Positions 35,256 through 43,326 of a DNA stretch of 64,000 nt are shown here, in pieces; within the stretch, counting starts at the first letter, position 1, and the number at the start of each line of letters is the position of its first letter. The notes under the pieces were generated by a model. It saw only the letters and a program-made list of their open reading frames with translations, made no database searches and had not been told where the DNA came from. The stretch covers positions 215,269 to 279,268 of the forward strand of contig JAFDWX010000008.1 in NCBI GenBank assembly GCA_018268255.1. The letters are read 5' to 3'. The DNA is from Armatimonadota bacterium (GTDB lineage: Bacteria; Armatimonadota; Fimbriimonadia; Fimbriimonadales; Fimbriimonadaceae). The translations under genes were made by a program, and so were the position numbers.

Positions 35256-36191
35256 TTACGCAGATTTTTCTGCGAGATTCTTCAACGCAAGTTCAATCGT
35301 TGGATAGCTGTATTCGAATCCTGCATCCAAAGCTGCTTTGGGCAGGATGATCGAACCCTTTTCGACCAGACTGGCGTCCGGTCCACCAAAATAGCTGGCA
35401 AGCCTCACCGCAAACAATGGCGTGGGCGGCGCCCACGGGCGATCTAGGCTCTCGCGCATGGCTTCCATAAGCCTGCGCATCGTGCAAGGGTTTGGTGCGG
35501 TGCCGTTGACCAACGCCGGCGTGTTGTCCTGAAGGAGCCAACCGAACAGATGCGCCAAATCAGTGAGATGGATCCAACTTTGCATCTGAGTACCCGGCAT
35601 AATGTGCCCTCCGAGATAGAGTTGGGTCAGTTTGCCGAGGAATGGGTAAGTGCCTCCGCCGATGCCATACACATTACCGGTTCGGAGAACCTTGAGTCGG
35701 ACGGATGACGGACAGGTTTGGTAGGCCGCATCTTCCCACAGTTGGCAGATGTTTGTAAGCATCTGCACTGGCTGTTCAGGGCCATTGGTCTCATCCTTTG
35801 GGGAGTCATCGTTGAATCCGTAGTAGCCGATCGCGCTCCCCTGAATCCATATGGGAGGCGGATCCGAGACCTGGGAAAGTGCTTGGCCAATCGTCCGGGT
35901 TGGATCCACTCTCGAGTCGATGATCTTGCGTAGGTTTTTGGCCGTGAAGCGAGTCGCGATGGTGCTGCCCGAGAGATTGATGACGGCAGCCGCGCCCTCC
36001 AGTTCAGATTTCCAGTCCCCAACCGATACGCCATCCCACAGGCCATACCGAACCTTGTCGTGTGTAGGCTGAGGCGACCGAGTCAGGACCACAATCGAAT
36101 AGCCGAGATTTTCCAGGTGGTGAGTGATGGCGGTGCCGATGAAGCCCGAACCACCTGCTATCACCACATGGCCTAATCGCCGCTCATCCAT
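35256..36191 (-). CDS. TIGR01777/YfcH-type epimerase
   Basis: 311 aa short-chain (extended) Rossmann protein. NAD(P)-binding VVIAGGSGFIGTAITHHLEN and the SDR-type region SAIGYYG fit the family. The C-terminal DUF1731-like tail has LKNLAEKSA. The family (YfcH, plant SulA homologue) is of unknown substrate. A short hairpin CGCAGA/TCTGCG at the extreme 3' end (35259-35274) followed by TAATTTT may terminate transcription just before the riboswitch. Its start overlaps ubiX by 19 nt. Confidence 0.88.
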   Translation of the reverse strand: MDERRLGHVVIAGGSGFIGTAITHHLENLGYSIVVLTRSPQPTHDKVRYGLWDGVSVGDWKSELEGAAAVINLSGSTIATRFTAKNLRKIIDSRVDPTRTIGQALSQVSDPPPIWIQGSAIGYYGFNDDSPKDETNGPEQPVQMLTNICQLWEDAAYQTCPSSVRLKVLRTGNVYGIGGGTYPFLGKLTQLYLGGHIMPGTQMQSWIHLTDLAHLFGWLLQDNTPALVNGTAPNPCTMRRLMEAMRESLDRPWAPPTPLFAVRLASYFGGPDASLVEKGSIILPKAALDAGFEYSYPTIELALKNLAEKSA

Positions 36192-36772
36192 TCTTTAAAT
36201 AACGTTTGTTCCTGTCCAAGCAGCGTCAAGATCCTTGCAACGACTGTGTCGGCGAGGTCCTCAAGACACTTCGGTTGCCCATACCAGGCCGGGCTCGCTG
36301 GTATGATCGTCGCTCCAGCTTCGGCCAGCGAAGTGAGATTTCTGAGATGGATCACGTTGAAGGGCATCTCACGAGGAACCAGAATCAGCTTTCGGTTTTC
36401 CTTAAGGCATACATCGGCCGAGCGGGTCAGAAGATCATTGCTGATGCCGTTCGCAATTCGGCCGACCGTTCCCATGCTGCAAGGAAGAATCACCATGCCA
36501 TCGTGCATAAAGGACCCGCTTGCCGGCGGTGTGAAGTAGTTTTTGGAGTTCAGTAGTTCAATGTTTGAATAGTGCTGTCCCAACCACTGCGTTGTGTCAA
36601 ATGGTTCGGTAGGGATGGTGTAGCCAAGCTCCTGATGCGCGACCTGGTTGGCCTGATCGCTGAGAATGAGGAAGATCCGCTTGTAGCGGAGGACTGCTTC
36701 CCGGAGAAATCGCTGAGCGTAAATCGAGCCACTGGCACCGGTGATGCCGACCACCAAATTTCCAGAATTCAT
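36173..36772 (-). CDS. ubiX: Flavin prenyltransferase UbiX
   Basis: 199 aa. It makes prenylated FMN for UbiD-type decarboxylases. FMN-binding GITGASGSIYAQRFL, CSMGTVGRIANGISNDLLTR and RKLILVPREMPFNVIHLRNL are characteristic. No ubiD is in the window. The gene overlaps the next minus-strand gene by 19 nt. Confidence 0.93.
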   Translation of the reverse strand: MNSGNLVVGITGASGSIYAQRFLREAVLRYKRIFLILSDQANQVAHQELGYTIPTEPFDTTQWLGQHYSNIELLNSKNYFTPPASGSFMHDGMVILPCSMGTVGRIANGISNDLLTRSADVCLKENRKLILVPREMPFNVIHLRNLTSLAEAGATIIPASPAWYGQPKCLEDLADTVVARILTLLGQEQTLFKEWMSGD

Positions 36773-36811
36773 TTATCTGGATTCTACGCGGCTTGTGGGT
36801 TGGCAAGTTTT

Positions 36812-36898
36812 GTGGGCCGCTTTGGCCCGAAGCCACGCCCAATGCTGGGGCCCCGTCGCTTCGCTCCCGCCCAGCATCTCGCCCCCAAAGCGGCCCAC
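36812..36898. repeat. Structured intergenic element, copy A
   Basis: It lies in the 150-nt gap between ubiX and the mutarotase gene. Outer arms GTGGGCCGCTTTGG / CCAAAGCGGCCCAC (36812-36825 with 36885-36898) are 14-bp perfect. The inner stem is ATGCTGGG / CCCAGCAT (36842-36849 with 36870-36877). Between outer and inner 5' arms sits CCCGAAGCCACGCCCA, matched in copies B and C. The apical hairpin is degenerate in this copy. The same architecture occurs at 39294-39374 and 48449-48531. Confidence 0.8.
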
Positions 36899-36922
36899 CA
36901 ACCGAACCCTCGATCCGAGGGA

Positions 36923-37237
36923 TTACAGTTGGAAAATTTGATCCAAGGGAAACCACTTTTGGTTTGGCGCGGCGAACGGGAGTCGCTGCTGGTAGGTCTC
37001 CATCAACGCTTCCCATTCGGCGACCCGAGCCGGAAGTTGGCCTGAATCCGTGGCCGCGCCGGTCGAGGATTCAAGGATCATAAAGAGCCGATTTCCGGCC
37101 CTGTAGATCTCACACGCCGTGATGCCAGAAGAACGTAAATGGGCCACAACTTCGGGCCAAACCGCCCGATGGTGGGCTTCGTATTCGGCGATCAGCACCG
37201 GATCATCCTTCAGGTCCAAGCAGAAGCAGGTCTTCAT
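36923..37237 (-). CDS. L-rhamnose/L-fucose mutarotase family protein (DUF718)
   Basis: 104 aa. The RhaM-like signature is MKTCFCLDLKDDPVLIAEYE ... HHRAVWPEVVAHLRSSGI, with the catalytic His before the AVWPE motif and the CEIYRAGNRLFMILES strand. It interconverts alpha and beta anomers of a deoxysugar. Its start codon abuts the stop codon of the kinase fusion upstream, so the two act on the same sugar pathway. Which 6-deoxysugar is used cannot be decided. Confidence 0.85.
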   Translation of the reverse strand: MKTCFCLDLKDDPVLIAEYEAHHRAVWPEVVAHLRSSGITACEIYRAGNRLFMILESSTGAATDSGQLPARVAEWEALMETYQQRLPFAAPNQKWFPLDQIFQL

Positions 37238-38385
37238 TAGATGGTGCCTCGTCGCCGGATTTTTATCCGAAGCGCTCCGGGGTAGGGTTCGGGTCGGACC
37301 AAAATCAGGTAGCCGCCTCCGCCTGCGCCACTCAACTTGTAACCGAGCGAGTGGGGACCGTGTTCCTTGATCGCATCTTCGATAAATGAATCCACCATGT
37401 ACGGAAACATCGCGACCTGAGCCTCAAAGGAGCGACGGAATGCATCACCAAAGGCTGCGGCATCTTTCGCCATGAGTGCATCCCATGCATCGTTGGCTGC
37501 ATCGGCAAGGCGCATGGCGTCGGCGGCATTTTCGCAGGTTTTGTCTAGAACCCTAAAGCCCGCCGACCTAGGGCTGAGTGGAACCAGATGGAGATGGCTT
37601 TCCAAGAAGGTTAGGATGGATTCGTCGTGGACCGACTCAATCTTGTCGGGCCAATATTGACCCTGGTAATGGAGTTTGTTCAAGCCGGGATAGACGATCC
37701 CGATGCTGTCCTGCGATCCGCTGATGTATTCGGAGCCTGGAGGATTTTCGCAGCAGAACAGCACCTTTGCAATAATTTCCAGATCCCCCGGGGGCAAGTG
37801 GGTGCGCCAAAGCTCGATCGCCTTCCGCCGTGTGCTGGTGCTCATCCCGCTGCGGTCATTGAAATCGTGGGTCGGCTCGATGCTGATGGTGATCATCGGG
37901 CCTGGATGGTGCTGGGAGACAAATGGCTGGTCCAGCCAACCTCCAGCGATATCGATTCGGTAGGGAATATGGCACTCCTGACGGAGAGCAGTGGTGCTGC
38001 GGGCCGTGAGGCCTTGGTGTGGCTCACGGGGAAGGACCACATACTCCACGCCGTAACTGGCGCATAGTGCGGCCTTTTCAGGAGTGTCACCGTCGTGGTT
38101 GACCACAAAGGTTTTCGGGCGAATCTCCGCCAATTCAGGTTCGAAGTCCAGATGCCCGCTTCCTCTGCTGATCCGCACCTCGGAAACGCTGCGGAGCGCT
38201 TCCAGCATGTATTTCCGCTCGTTCTGATTGGTGACGGGCCATCGATCCTTAAGATCCGAGACGGTTTGATCGCTACCGATGCAAACCACCACGTCGCCAT
38301 ACTCGCTTGCCGATTGGAGAAAGGCGATGTGGCCACTGTGGAGGAGGTCGAAACAGCCAGAAACCATCACCTTTGGGCGAACCAT
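37237..38385 (-). CDS. Fusion of a cytidylyltransferase-like domain and a GHMP-type sugar kinase
   Basis: 382 aa from ATG 38385. A TTG at 38409 is possible, and the Shine-Dalgarno site is poor for both. The N-terminus (about 1-130) is a nucleotidyltransferase of the HxGH class (SGCFDLLHSGHIAFLQSASE; H16-x2-H19). The rest resembles a GHMP kinase: PYRIDIAGGWLDQPFVSQ is the sugar-binding N-region, GSQDSIGIVYPGLNKLHY a substrate/ATP segment, and YKLSGAGGGGYLILV the glycine-rich motif 3. A bifunctional kinase/nucleotide-sugar enzyme is inferred, parallel in concept to the fucokinase/GDP-fucose pyrophosphorylase FKP but with different domain order. It is followed directly by the mutarotase gene. 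Confidence 0.75.
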   Translation of the reverse strand: MVRPKVMVSGCFDLLHSGHIAFLQSASEYGDVVVCIGSDQTVSDLKDRWPVTNQNERKYMLEALRSVSEVRISRGSGHLDFEPELAEIRPKTFVVNHDGDTPEKAALCASYGVEYVVLPREPHQGLTARSTTALRQECHIPYRIDIAGGWLDQPFVSQHHPGPMITISIEPTHDFNDRSGMSTSTRRKAIELWRTHLPPGDLEIIAKVLFCCENPPGSEYISGSQDSIGIVYPGLNKLHYQGQYWPDKIESVHDESILTFLESHLHLVPLSPRSAGFRVLDKTCENAADAMRLADAANDAWDALMAKDAAAFGDAFRRSFEAQVAMFPYMVDSFIEDAIKEHGPHSLGYKLSGAGGGGYLILVRPEPYPGALRIKIRRRGTI

Positions 38386-38489
38386 AACCTCAAGTATATC
38401 TTTGCCCAAACACGCTCAACGCAGTTTGATGATTTTGACTGACAAAATGAAATCTTGATTTTTCCGAGGCAATTTTCAATATTTTGTTG

Positions 38490-38640
38490 TAAGATATTTG
38501 CGGGTTAGTTCACGGACGCGAGCACTGAAATATGTCTCTTGCGTCCACGCGATTCGCCTTTAGAGGGAAAGGCAGTCGCAAGGGAGGGCTGGGCCGGATT
38601 CTGGACGCAGATCCGGCCCACGTTCCTTTCTAAAGCACCG
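38490..38640 (+). ncRNA. Candidate structured RNA or 5' leader
   Basis: The 286-nt gap before the LURP-one-like gene contains an AT-rich stretch with an extended -10-like TGTAAGAT (38488-38495). Three successive hairpins follow: GGACGC/GCGTCC (38514-38519 with 38541-38546), GCGA...GCCTTT/AAAGGC...TCGC (38549-38579), and GGGCCGGAT/ATCCGGCCC (38591-38599 with 38611-38619). The third is trailed by CGTTCCTTTCT, a weak terminator tail. No known riboswitch consensus was recognised. It may be a small RNA of about 125-130 nt or a regulatory leader for the next gene. Confidence 0.4.
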
Positions 38641-38671
38641 ATTTTTGGCTTGAAACCGTCTGATTTCGTTG

Positions 38672-39280
38672 ATGGCGGCCGAAGTTTTTCATCCTGTTAA
38701 CGATTTTCAGCAGTTTCCCAATCATCTCTTGGTCAAGCGGAAAATGCTTAAGCTGGTCGGTGGCCAGTATCACATCCATGACGCAGTGAACAACCGCGAG
38801 CTGGCGCTGGCAGTTCAGAAGGGCTTCAAGCTCAAAGAAGACATCCGAATCAGCATCAATGGGGTCGAGAAGTTCGGCATTTTTGCAAGAAAGGTCATCG
38901 ACTTTTCCGGCGTGTATGATGTGGTGGACCTAGAGACTCAGCCAAACACAGTGCTGGCGGTCTTCAAGCGAAAGGGTTGGAAAAGCGCATTTGTTCGAGA
39001 CGAGTGGATTGTTTGCGATGCCCAAGAGCGAGAGGTCGGCACGATGATCGAGGATTCGGTGGCTCTTGGCTTGATTAGGAGGTTCCTGACCAACATCATC
39101 CCGCAGAACTACGACTTTCTGGTAGGCGGTTCTCGGGTTGTGGACTTGCGGCAGAACTTCAACCCGTTCAACTATAACCTGAACGTGATCTACGAAATTG
39201 CGCCCGACAGAATGGACCGCCGGATCGCCATCGCGGGAGCCGTTCTTCTAGCCGCGATCGAAGGCCGTCAGCGTAATTAG
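38672..39280 (+). CDS. LURP-one-related / scramblase-like beta-barrel protein
   Basis: 202 aa from ATG 38672 (TTG at 38669 precedes it). The repeated beta-strand pattern (KRKMLKLVGGQYHIHDAVNN, LKEDIRISINGVEKFGIFAR, YDVVDLETQPNTVLAVFKRK, WIVCDAQEREVGTMIEDS) and a C-terminal hydrophobic segment (RIAIAGAVLLAAIE) resemble the LURP-one/Tubby-like fold. That family is widespread in bacteria without a defined role. No Shine-Dalgarno site is evident. Confidence 0.6.
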   Translation: MAAEVFHPVNDFQQFPNHLLVKRKMLKLVGGQYHIHDAVNNRELALAVQKGFKLKEDIRISINGVEKFGIFARKVIDFSGVYDVVDLETQPNTVLAVFKRKGWKSAFVRDEWIVCDAQEREVGTMIEDSVALGLIRRFLTNIIPQNYDFLVGGSRVVDLRQNFNPFNYNLNVIYEIAPDRMDRRIAIAGAVLLAAIEGRQRN

Positions 39281-39293
39281 CGGGAAGTTTGCG

Positions 39294-39374
39294 CCAGCCC
39301 CGGCCCGGAGGCCACTCCCCGAGATGGGACCCCGACGCTCGCGCGTCGCCCATCTCGCCGCCCCCCGGGGCTGG
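39294..39374. repeat. Structured intergenic element, copy C
   Basis: Outer arms CCAGCCCCGG / CCGGGGCTGG (39294-39303 with 39365-39374), inner stem GAGATGGG / CCCATCTC (39321-39328 with 39349-39356), and apical hairpin CGACGC-TCGC-GCGTCG (39333-39348) are all perfect. The unpaired connector CCCGGAGGCCACTCCCC parallels copies A and B. The inner-stem sequence differs from A and B, yet pairing is kept. It begins 14 nt after the LURP-one-like stop codon and may act as its terminator. Confidence 0.8.
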
Positions 39375-39422
39375 AATCCGGCCTCTCATTTCGTTCTCGC
39401 TTGTACTGATCGCGTTTCTGAC

Positions 39423-39726
39423 ACCACCTCGCCCTAACGGCCACTCCTCCAAGGGAGGAGAATTTTCGCACATTACCTGTTCAAAGAATCCTTCCAACCT
39501 GAAGATGAATTCGAGCCCAATTCCCCGTAGCCGGAGGGGAGTGAGGCGGGAACGAGCGTTTCGCAACTGGAAGCCAATTTCATTTGGCATCCAGATGCCA
39601 AAACCGCCAGACAGGTTGGCCGAAAGTCAACTCAGATTCTGTGCATAGCCGACGATGACAATCTGCAAGCATATTCAGCATGCGAAATTCCCCTCCGCCG
39701 GAGGGGTGCCCGGAGGGCGGGGTGGT
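39423..39726. repeat. Cluster of REP-like palindromic repeats in a gene-free stretch
   Basis: The 436 nt between element C and the CBM9-like gene hold no convincing gene. Two copies of a roughly 46-nt motif lie in opposite orientation: 39423-39469 (ACCACCTCGCCCT ... CTCCTCCAAGGGAGGAG ... AATTTTCGC) and 39682-39726 (GCGAAATT ... CCCCTCCGCCGGAGGGG ... GGGCGGGGTGGT). A third, degenerate copy is at 39519-39550 (TTCCCCGTAGCCGGAGGGGA). A TTTGGCAT/ATGCCAAA hairpin lies at 39583-39602. These look like interspersed REP/BIME-type sequences. No REP-associated transposase is in the window. Confidence 0.65.
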
Positions 39727-39810
39727 CTGTGCCCGGACCTTCGCCGATGAATCCGCCGCCCATGGACCGACGATCTTCGGTGAAAACCAGGTGGCGGGTC
39801 AAATCTCGGT

Positions 39811-40740
39811 TCATTTTGCGCATCGGAACTCGCAGTTCTGATCGATTTCCCACCTCAAATAACGAGCCACGAACCAGGTTCGACAGACCTTGATCTCCAT
39901 ATCCGCGGCCAATTCGGCGGAGTATTCGCCGTGGTCCTGGTGGTGCTTCTTTTGGGCCAAAAAGAGTTCGCCTAATTTTTGGCCTGCTTCGATTTCAGCC
40001 CAGTCCGGTGCTTCACCATGAAACGTCGCGATTCCCCAATGCCAAGGCCGATGCATATCGACAGCGTGCTGTGGACTCCAAACCCAGTTGTCTTCCGGAG
40101 TTTTGGGCCGCTTGGCATATTGCCCATCCACCACGTCAAGATGCCATTGGACCCTGCTGAAATTCAATCGTAGAGAACTCCCTTCAACAGGCGGAAGCTT
40201 CTGGTTAGAAACTTCCGCAAGAGCGGCCCAAGGCAGTGCGACCTCCACCCACCATCGTTGGTCATTGTCGCTCGGATCATTCAGGGTGCCCTCTAGGCGA
40301 ACGGCTGACCGCATTCCTTTGATCTCGTACCCGTTGATCGCCGGCCCTTCTGCCCAATAGGGGCGAGCCAGCAGCAGGTCCCACGTGGTGTTGAGGGCAT
40401 TGATTTCCAACTCCAGATAGCGTTGAAAATCACCGTCAGGGTCAATAAAGATCTCGAAGTCGTTGTCGTTGAAAATGACTGAGTCGTGCTCCGTCAGGGT
40501 CGCCCAGAGATGCGGCTCATCCAGTTCAGCCAAAAACAATAGGTCGGTGTCGGTCCAGGCAATTTTCACTCTTGTGCGGTGACGAGGCTTCGGACCTCGG
40601 GCCCCCAAAATGTCCATGAAATCGCTGGACCACGGTACTGGCTTCCAAAGAAGCTTCTCCGGATCGGCGTCAATGGTAACGGGTCCGGTGACTTTCCGCA
40701 CGCCCAAGTGGAGTGGACGGGGGATACTTACTTCATCCAC
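39811..40740 (-). CDS. Carbohydrate-binding family 9-like protein
   Basis: 309 aa without a signal peptide. The body matches the CBM9-like/DOMON-like sandwich: TRVKIAWTDTDLLFLAELDE, NDNDFEIFIDPDGDFQRYLE, LEINALNTTWDLLL, RWWVEVALPWAALAEV and LRLNFSRVQW. Such proteins bind saccharides at aromatic platforms. The absence of an export signal is unusual. Its start overlaps the 3' end of the beta-lactamase-fold gene by 13 nt. Confidence 0.8.
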   Translation of the reverse strand: MDEVSIPRPLHLGVRKVTGPVTIDADPEKLLWKPVPWSSDFMDILGARGPKPRHRTRVKIAWTDTDLLFLAELDEPHLWATLTEHDSVIFNDNDFEIFIDPDGDFQRYLELEINALNTTWDLLLARPYWAEGPAINGYEIKGMRSAVRLEGTLNDPSDNDQRWWVEVALPWAALAEVSNQKLPPVEGSSLRLNFSRVQWHLDVVDGQYAKRPKTPEDNWVWSPQHAVDMHRPWHWGIATFHGEAPDWAEIEAGQKLGELFLAQKKHHQDHGEYSAELAADMEIKVCRTWFVARYLRWEIDQNCEFRCAK

Positions 40741-42110
40741 AGGCCCGCAATGACTCCACTGGCATCGGTTACTACGGTGAGAGTCAACTTCTTGTCCGAG
40801 CCGACTAGGGTGTATTCGCTGATCGTTGACCCTTGCTCCTCTCGCCTGCTGGTCAATACAAACTCCTTCAGGCTTCCGATCGCCTTGAGCACACCCTTTA
40901 CTTGGGTGAGTACTGCAGGCGTCATTCCAGATTTCATGGCTTCGGTCACCTTGGCGTCGCCCATAGATCCAGTCAATAGGCTCTCATAAAGGGTTCTGTG
41001 GGCTTTGGTCAACTCTGGGTTTTTGTCCTCGATCTTTATAGGTGCCGCATCAGGATCGGCGATATCCGGGATCACCAAGTGGGCCACTCGATCCACCAAG
41101 TTCATTGCCACTGGCATGCTCATCGTGTTTTGCAAAACTATGATCGAGATACCATCCTTAAGGTAGCGCCGAATATGGGCGCTGAAACTGGGTATCCCAC
41201 CACTGTGTTCTACAGCCGGGTGGTTACCGACGTTGGAGACCATCCACGCATATCCGTAGGGGTTCGCCGCACCGCTGTTGAGGGTGAAAGGACTCCACAT
41301 CTTCTTCCACGTCTCCTGCTTGACCAGGCGATATTCCCACATGGCCTTGTCCCATTTGGCGAGATCCACGACTGTGCTGGCAAGCGACCCTGCCGAGAAA
41401 GCCATCATCTGGTGTGGGAGCCTAGCGGTGGTCACCCGTTCCTTGGCCACCCAATAACTCTTAGAAAGCTCTGGCTTGAGGGCGTCCATATCGTACATGT
41501 AGGTTGAATTCATGCCCAATGGGGCAAAAATCCGTCGTTTCAGAAAGCCTTCGTAAGGTTCGCCAGAGACTTTTTCAATCACTCGGCCCAAGAGGTAATA
41601 GCCGGTGTTGCAATACACCATCTTCTCGCCGGGTTTGAAGGCTCGTTCGTGTTTGGAAACCACTTGCACCAATTCCTCGTCGGTCAGTGCCTTGCGGCGA
41701 AAAACCATAGTCGGGCCGTCGTCGGTGTAGTTGAAAAGTCCGGACGTGTGTGTGAGAAGATGGGTGAGTTTGATATCGGACCAAGTCTTGGGTACCCAGT
41801 CGAGGTACTCCGTAATCGGCTTTTCAAGATCCACCTTGCCTTCTTCAACCAGCATCATGAGCGCCGCGGATGTGAACTGCTTGGTGACCGAACCAATGAG
41901 AAACTCCGTGTCGATCTGCACCGGCTTCTTGGCTTCTCGATCTGCGAATCCGAACCCCTTACTGTAAACAATCTCGCCCTTACGAGTGATCGCCATAGCG
42001 ATACCGGGGATATTGTTCTTGGCTCGGTAGCCTTCAACGTATTGCGTGATTTGGGCGTCGCTGGAAGGCGGCGCGAGCATCAGGCCAAGGACCAGGGTGC
42101 AGATTGGCAT
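40728..42110 (-). CDS. Secreted serine hydrolase of the beta-lactamase/DD-peptidase fold
   Basis: 460 aa from ATG 42110. An upstream start at 42170 would overlap the divergent methylase gene. A signal peptide (MPICTLVLGLMLAPPSSDA) is followed by class C/AmpH-like motifs: S74-V-T-K77 (LIGSVTKQFTSAALMML), Y-C-N (MVYCNTGYYLLGRVIE), HLLTHTSGLFNYTD, and GVAWM-type region GYAWMVSNVGNHPAVEHSGG. A C-terminal domain of about 110 residues follows. Likely a peptidase or esterase acting on the wall or on small peptides; true beta-lactamase activity is not implied. Confidence 0.88.
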   Translation of the reverse strand: MPICTLVLGLMLAPPSSDAQITQYVEGYRAKNNIPGIAMAITRKGEIVYSKGFGFADREAKKPVQIDTEFLIGSVTKQFTSAALMMLVEEGKVDLEKPITEYLDWVPKTWSDIKLTHLLTHTSGLFNYTDDGPTMVFRRKALTDEELVQVVSKHERAFKPGEKMVYCNTGYYLLGRVIEKVSGEPYEGFLKRRIFAPLGMNSTYMYDMDALKPELSKSYWVAKERVTTARLPHQMMAFSAGSLASTVVDLAKWDKAMWEYRLVKQETWKKMWSPFTLNSGAANPYGYAWMVSNVGNHPAVEHSGGIPSFSAHIRRYLKDGISIIVLQNTMSMPVAMNLVDRVAHLVIPDIADPDAAPIKIEDKNPELTKAHRTLYESLLTGSMGDAKVTEAMKSGMTPAVLTQVKGVLKAIGSLKEFVLTSRREEQGSTISEYTLVGSDKKLTLTVVTDASGVIAGLWMK

Positions 42111-42181
42111 TTCAGCAATAGTGTACGGAAAACTGTGAATCGAAGTTCTCGGTGAGGCGTTCTGCCACAATACGGCTATCC

Positions 42182-43309
42182 ATGGACCGCGCTGTGAGCC
42201 GCCTGATGCTTAAACAGGCTGAAAATTTGTTTCCGGAGGAGAATGAGCGCGATTCCTTTATTCAGTCGCTGTTGCACGGCGAATCAAAAGAGCAAGCGCT
42301 CATTGTTTTGAAGGATCGCCCGGAAATTTCTGCGTTTCCTCAGCTCCCGCGACTGCCCTGGCAACCTGATTTCGTCGTGCGTGTCAGCGATGATTTCCGG
42401 CCCGGAAAACACTCGCAGCATGACAAGGGCGCATTTTATGTGTTGGACTTCAGCTCAGTTTTTTGCGCAAGCGCCATGCTGGCTATCGAAACTCCGCCCA
42501 AGCGCGTGCTGGACATGTGCGCAGCCCCGGGGGGAAAGTCGGTTTTCTGCCACCGGGCTTTCAAACCCGAACTCCTCGCCTGCAATGAGACCATCCGCAA
42601 GCGGATGCCCTCACTGATTTCCAATCTCCACCGATGTCATGTGGAGGGATCGCTGGTGTGGTCGGCGGACCCAAGTGTGTGGACACGCAAGTTTCCGCAA
42701 GCGTTCGACTTGATCTTGGTTGATGCTCCATGCTCCGGCCAATCGATGCTGGCAAAAGGCGATCCAGCACCCGGTGCATTCTCGCCGACGATGATCGACA
42801 TGTGCGTGGGCAGACAGCGGCGCATAATGGGGAACGCTGCTCAGCTTCTGCGACCGGGCGGGCATATTCTCTACACCACGTGCACCTTCGCCATCAAGGA
42901 GAACGAGAAGGTCGTGGACTGGCTTCTGAAGCAGTACCCCGAGTTGGACGTAGTTGAAGTACCCCATTTGGTCCCGTTCCAGTCCAAGTTTGCAGAGTTC
43001 GCGTGCTACAGGCTCTTCCCGCACCAGGGAATCGGAGCGGGAGGCTTCGCGTGCCTCATAAGGCACACAGGTGAACCGCCAGCGCACCGTGAGCCACTCG
43101 ACGAACTGCGAGGGAGTTGGCGGTACGGAGACCCTTGGTCCAAGACTCGTCCCGGCGAAGAAGAGCCCGAGCCGGTCGTTCCCGAGCCATTTGAGAAGCC
43201 CAAATCTAGCTCGCCGCCGCCAAAACGTCGGTACATACCCAAAAAGAAAACTCCTGAGATCAAGACCCGACGGGGCGCAGGCCGATTTGGGCGAAAGAAG
43301 GGTCGGTAA
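42182..43309 (+). CDS. RsmB/NOP2-family RNA (cytosine-5)-methyltransferase
   Basis: 375 aa from ATG 42182. The methyltransferase core has the AdoMet motif VLDMCAAPGGKSVFC, DLILVDAPCSGQSM (motif IV Cys), and ILYTTCTFAIKENEKVVDWL (motif VI with the catalytic Cys). A C-terminal basic tail (KRRYIPKKKTPEIKTRRGAG) suits RNA binding. It could be RsmF-like or a tRNA methylase. No PUA domain is evident. The start is divergent from the serine hydrolase. Confidence 0.88.
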   Translation: MDRAVSRLMLKQAENLFPEENERDSFIQSLLHGESKEQALIVLKDRPEISAFPQLPRLPWQPDFVVRVSDDFRPGKHSQHDKGAFYVLDFSSVFCASAMLAIETPPKRVLDMCAAPGGKSVFCHRAFKPELLACNETIRKRMPSLISNLHRCHVEGSLVWSADPSVWTRKFPQAFDLILVDAPCSGQSMLAKGDPAPGAFSPTMIDMCVGRQRRIMGNAAQLLRPGGHILYTTCTFAIKENEKVVDWLLKQYPELDVVEVPHLVPFQSKFAEFACYRLFPHQGIGAGGFACLIRHTGEPPAHREPLDELRGSWRYGDPWSKTRPGEEEPEPVVPEPFEKPKSSSPPPKRRYIPKKKTPEIKTRRGAGRFGRKKGR

Positions 43310-43326
43310 TTGGGTTTACTGTTAGG

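Noticed and set aside
39289-39853. Small open frames in the 39.3-39.8 kb island
   Set aside because: They are rich in Pro, Arg and Gly from the GC palindromes and change frame with the repeats. No start context or family is seen.
42110-42170. Extended N-terminus of the beta-lactamase-fold protein
   Set aside because: The extension overlaps the divergent methylase gene and would bury the signal peptide that starts at ATG 42110.
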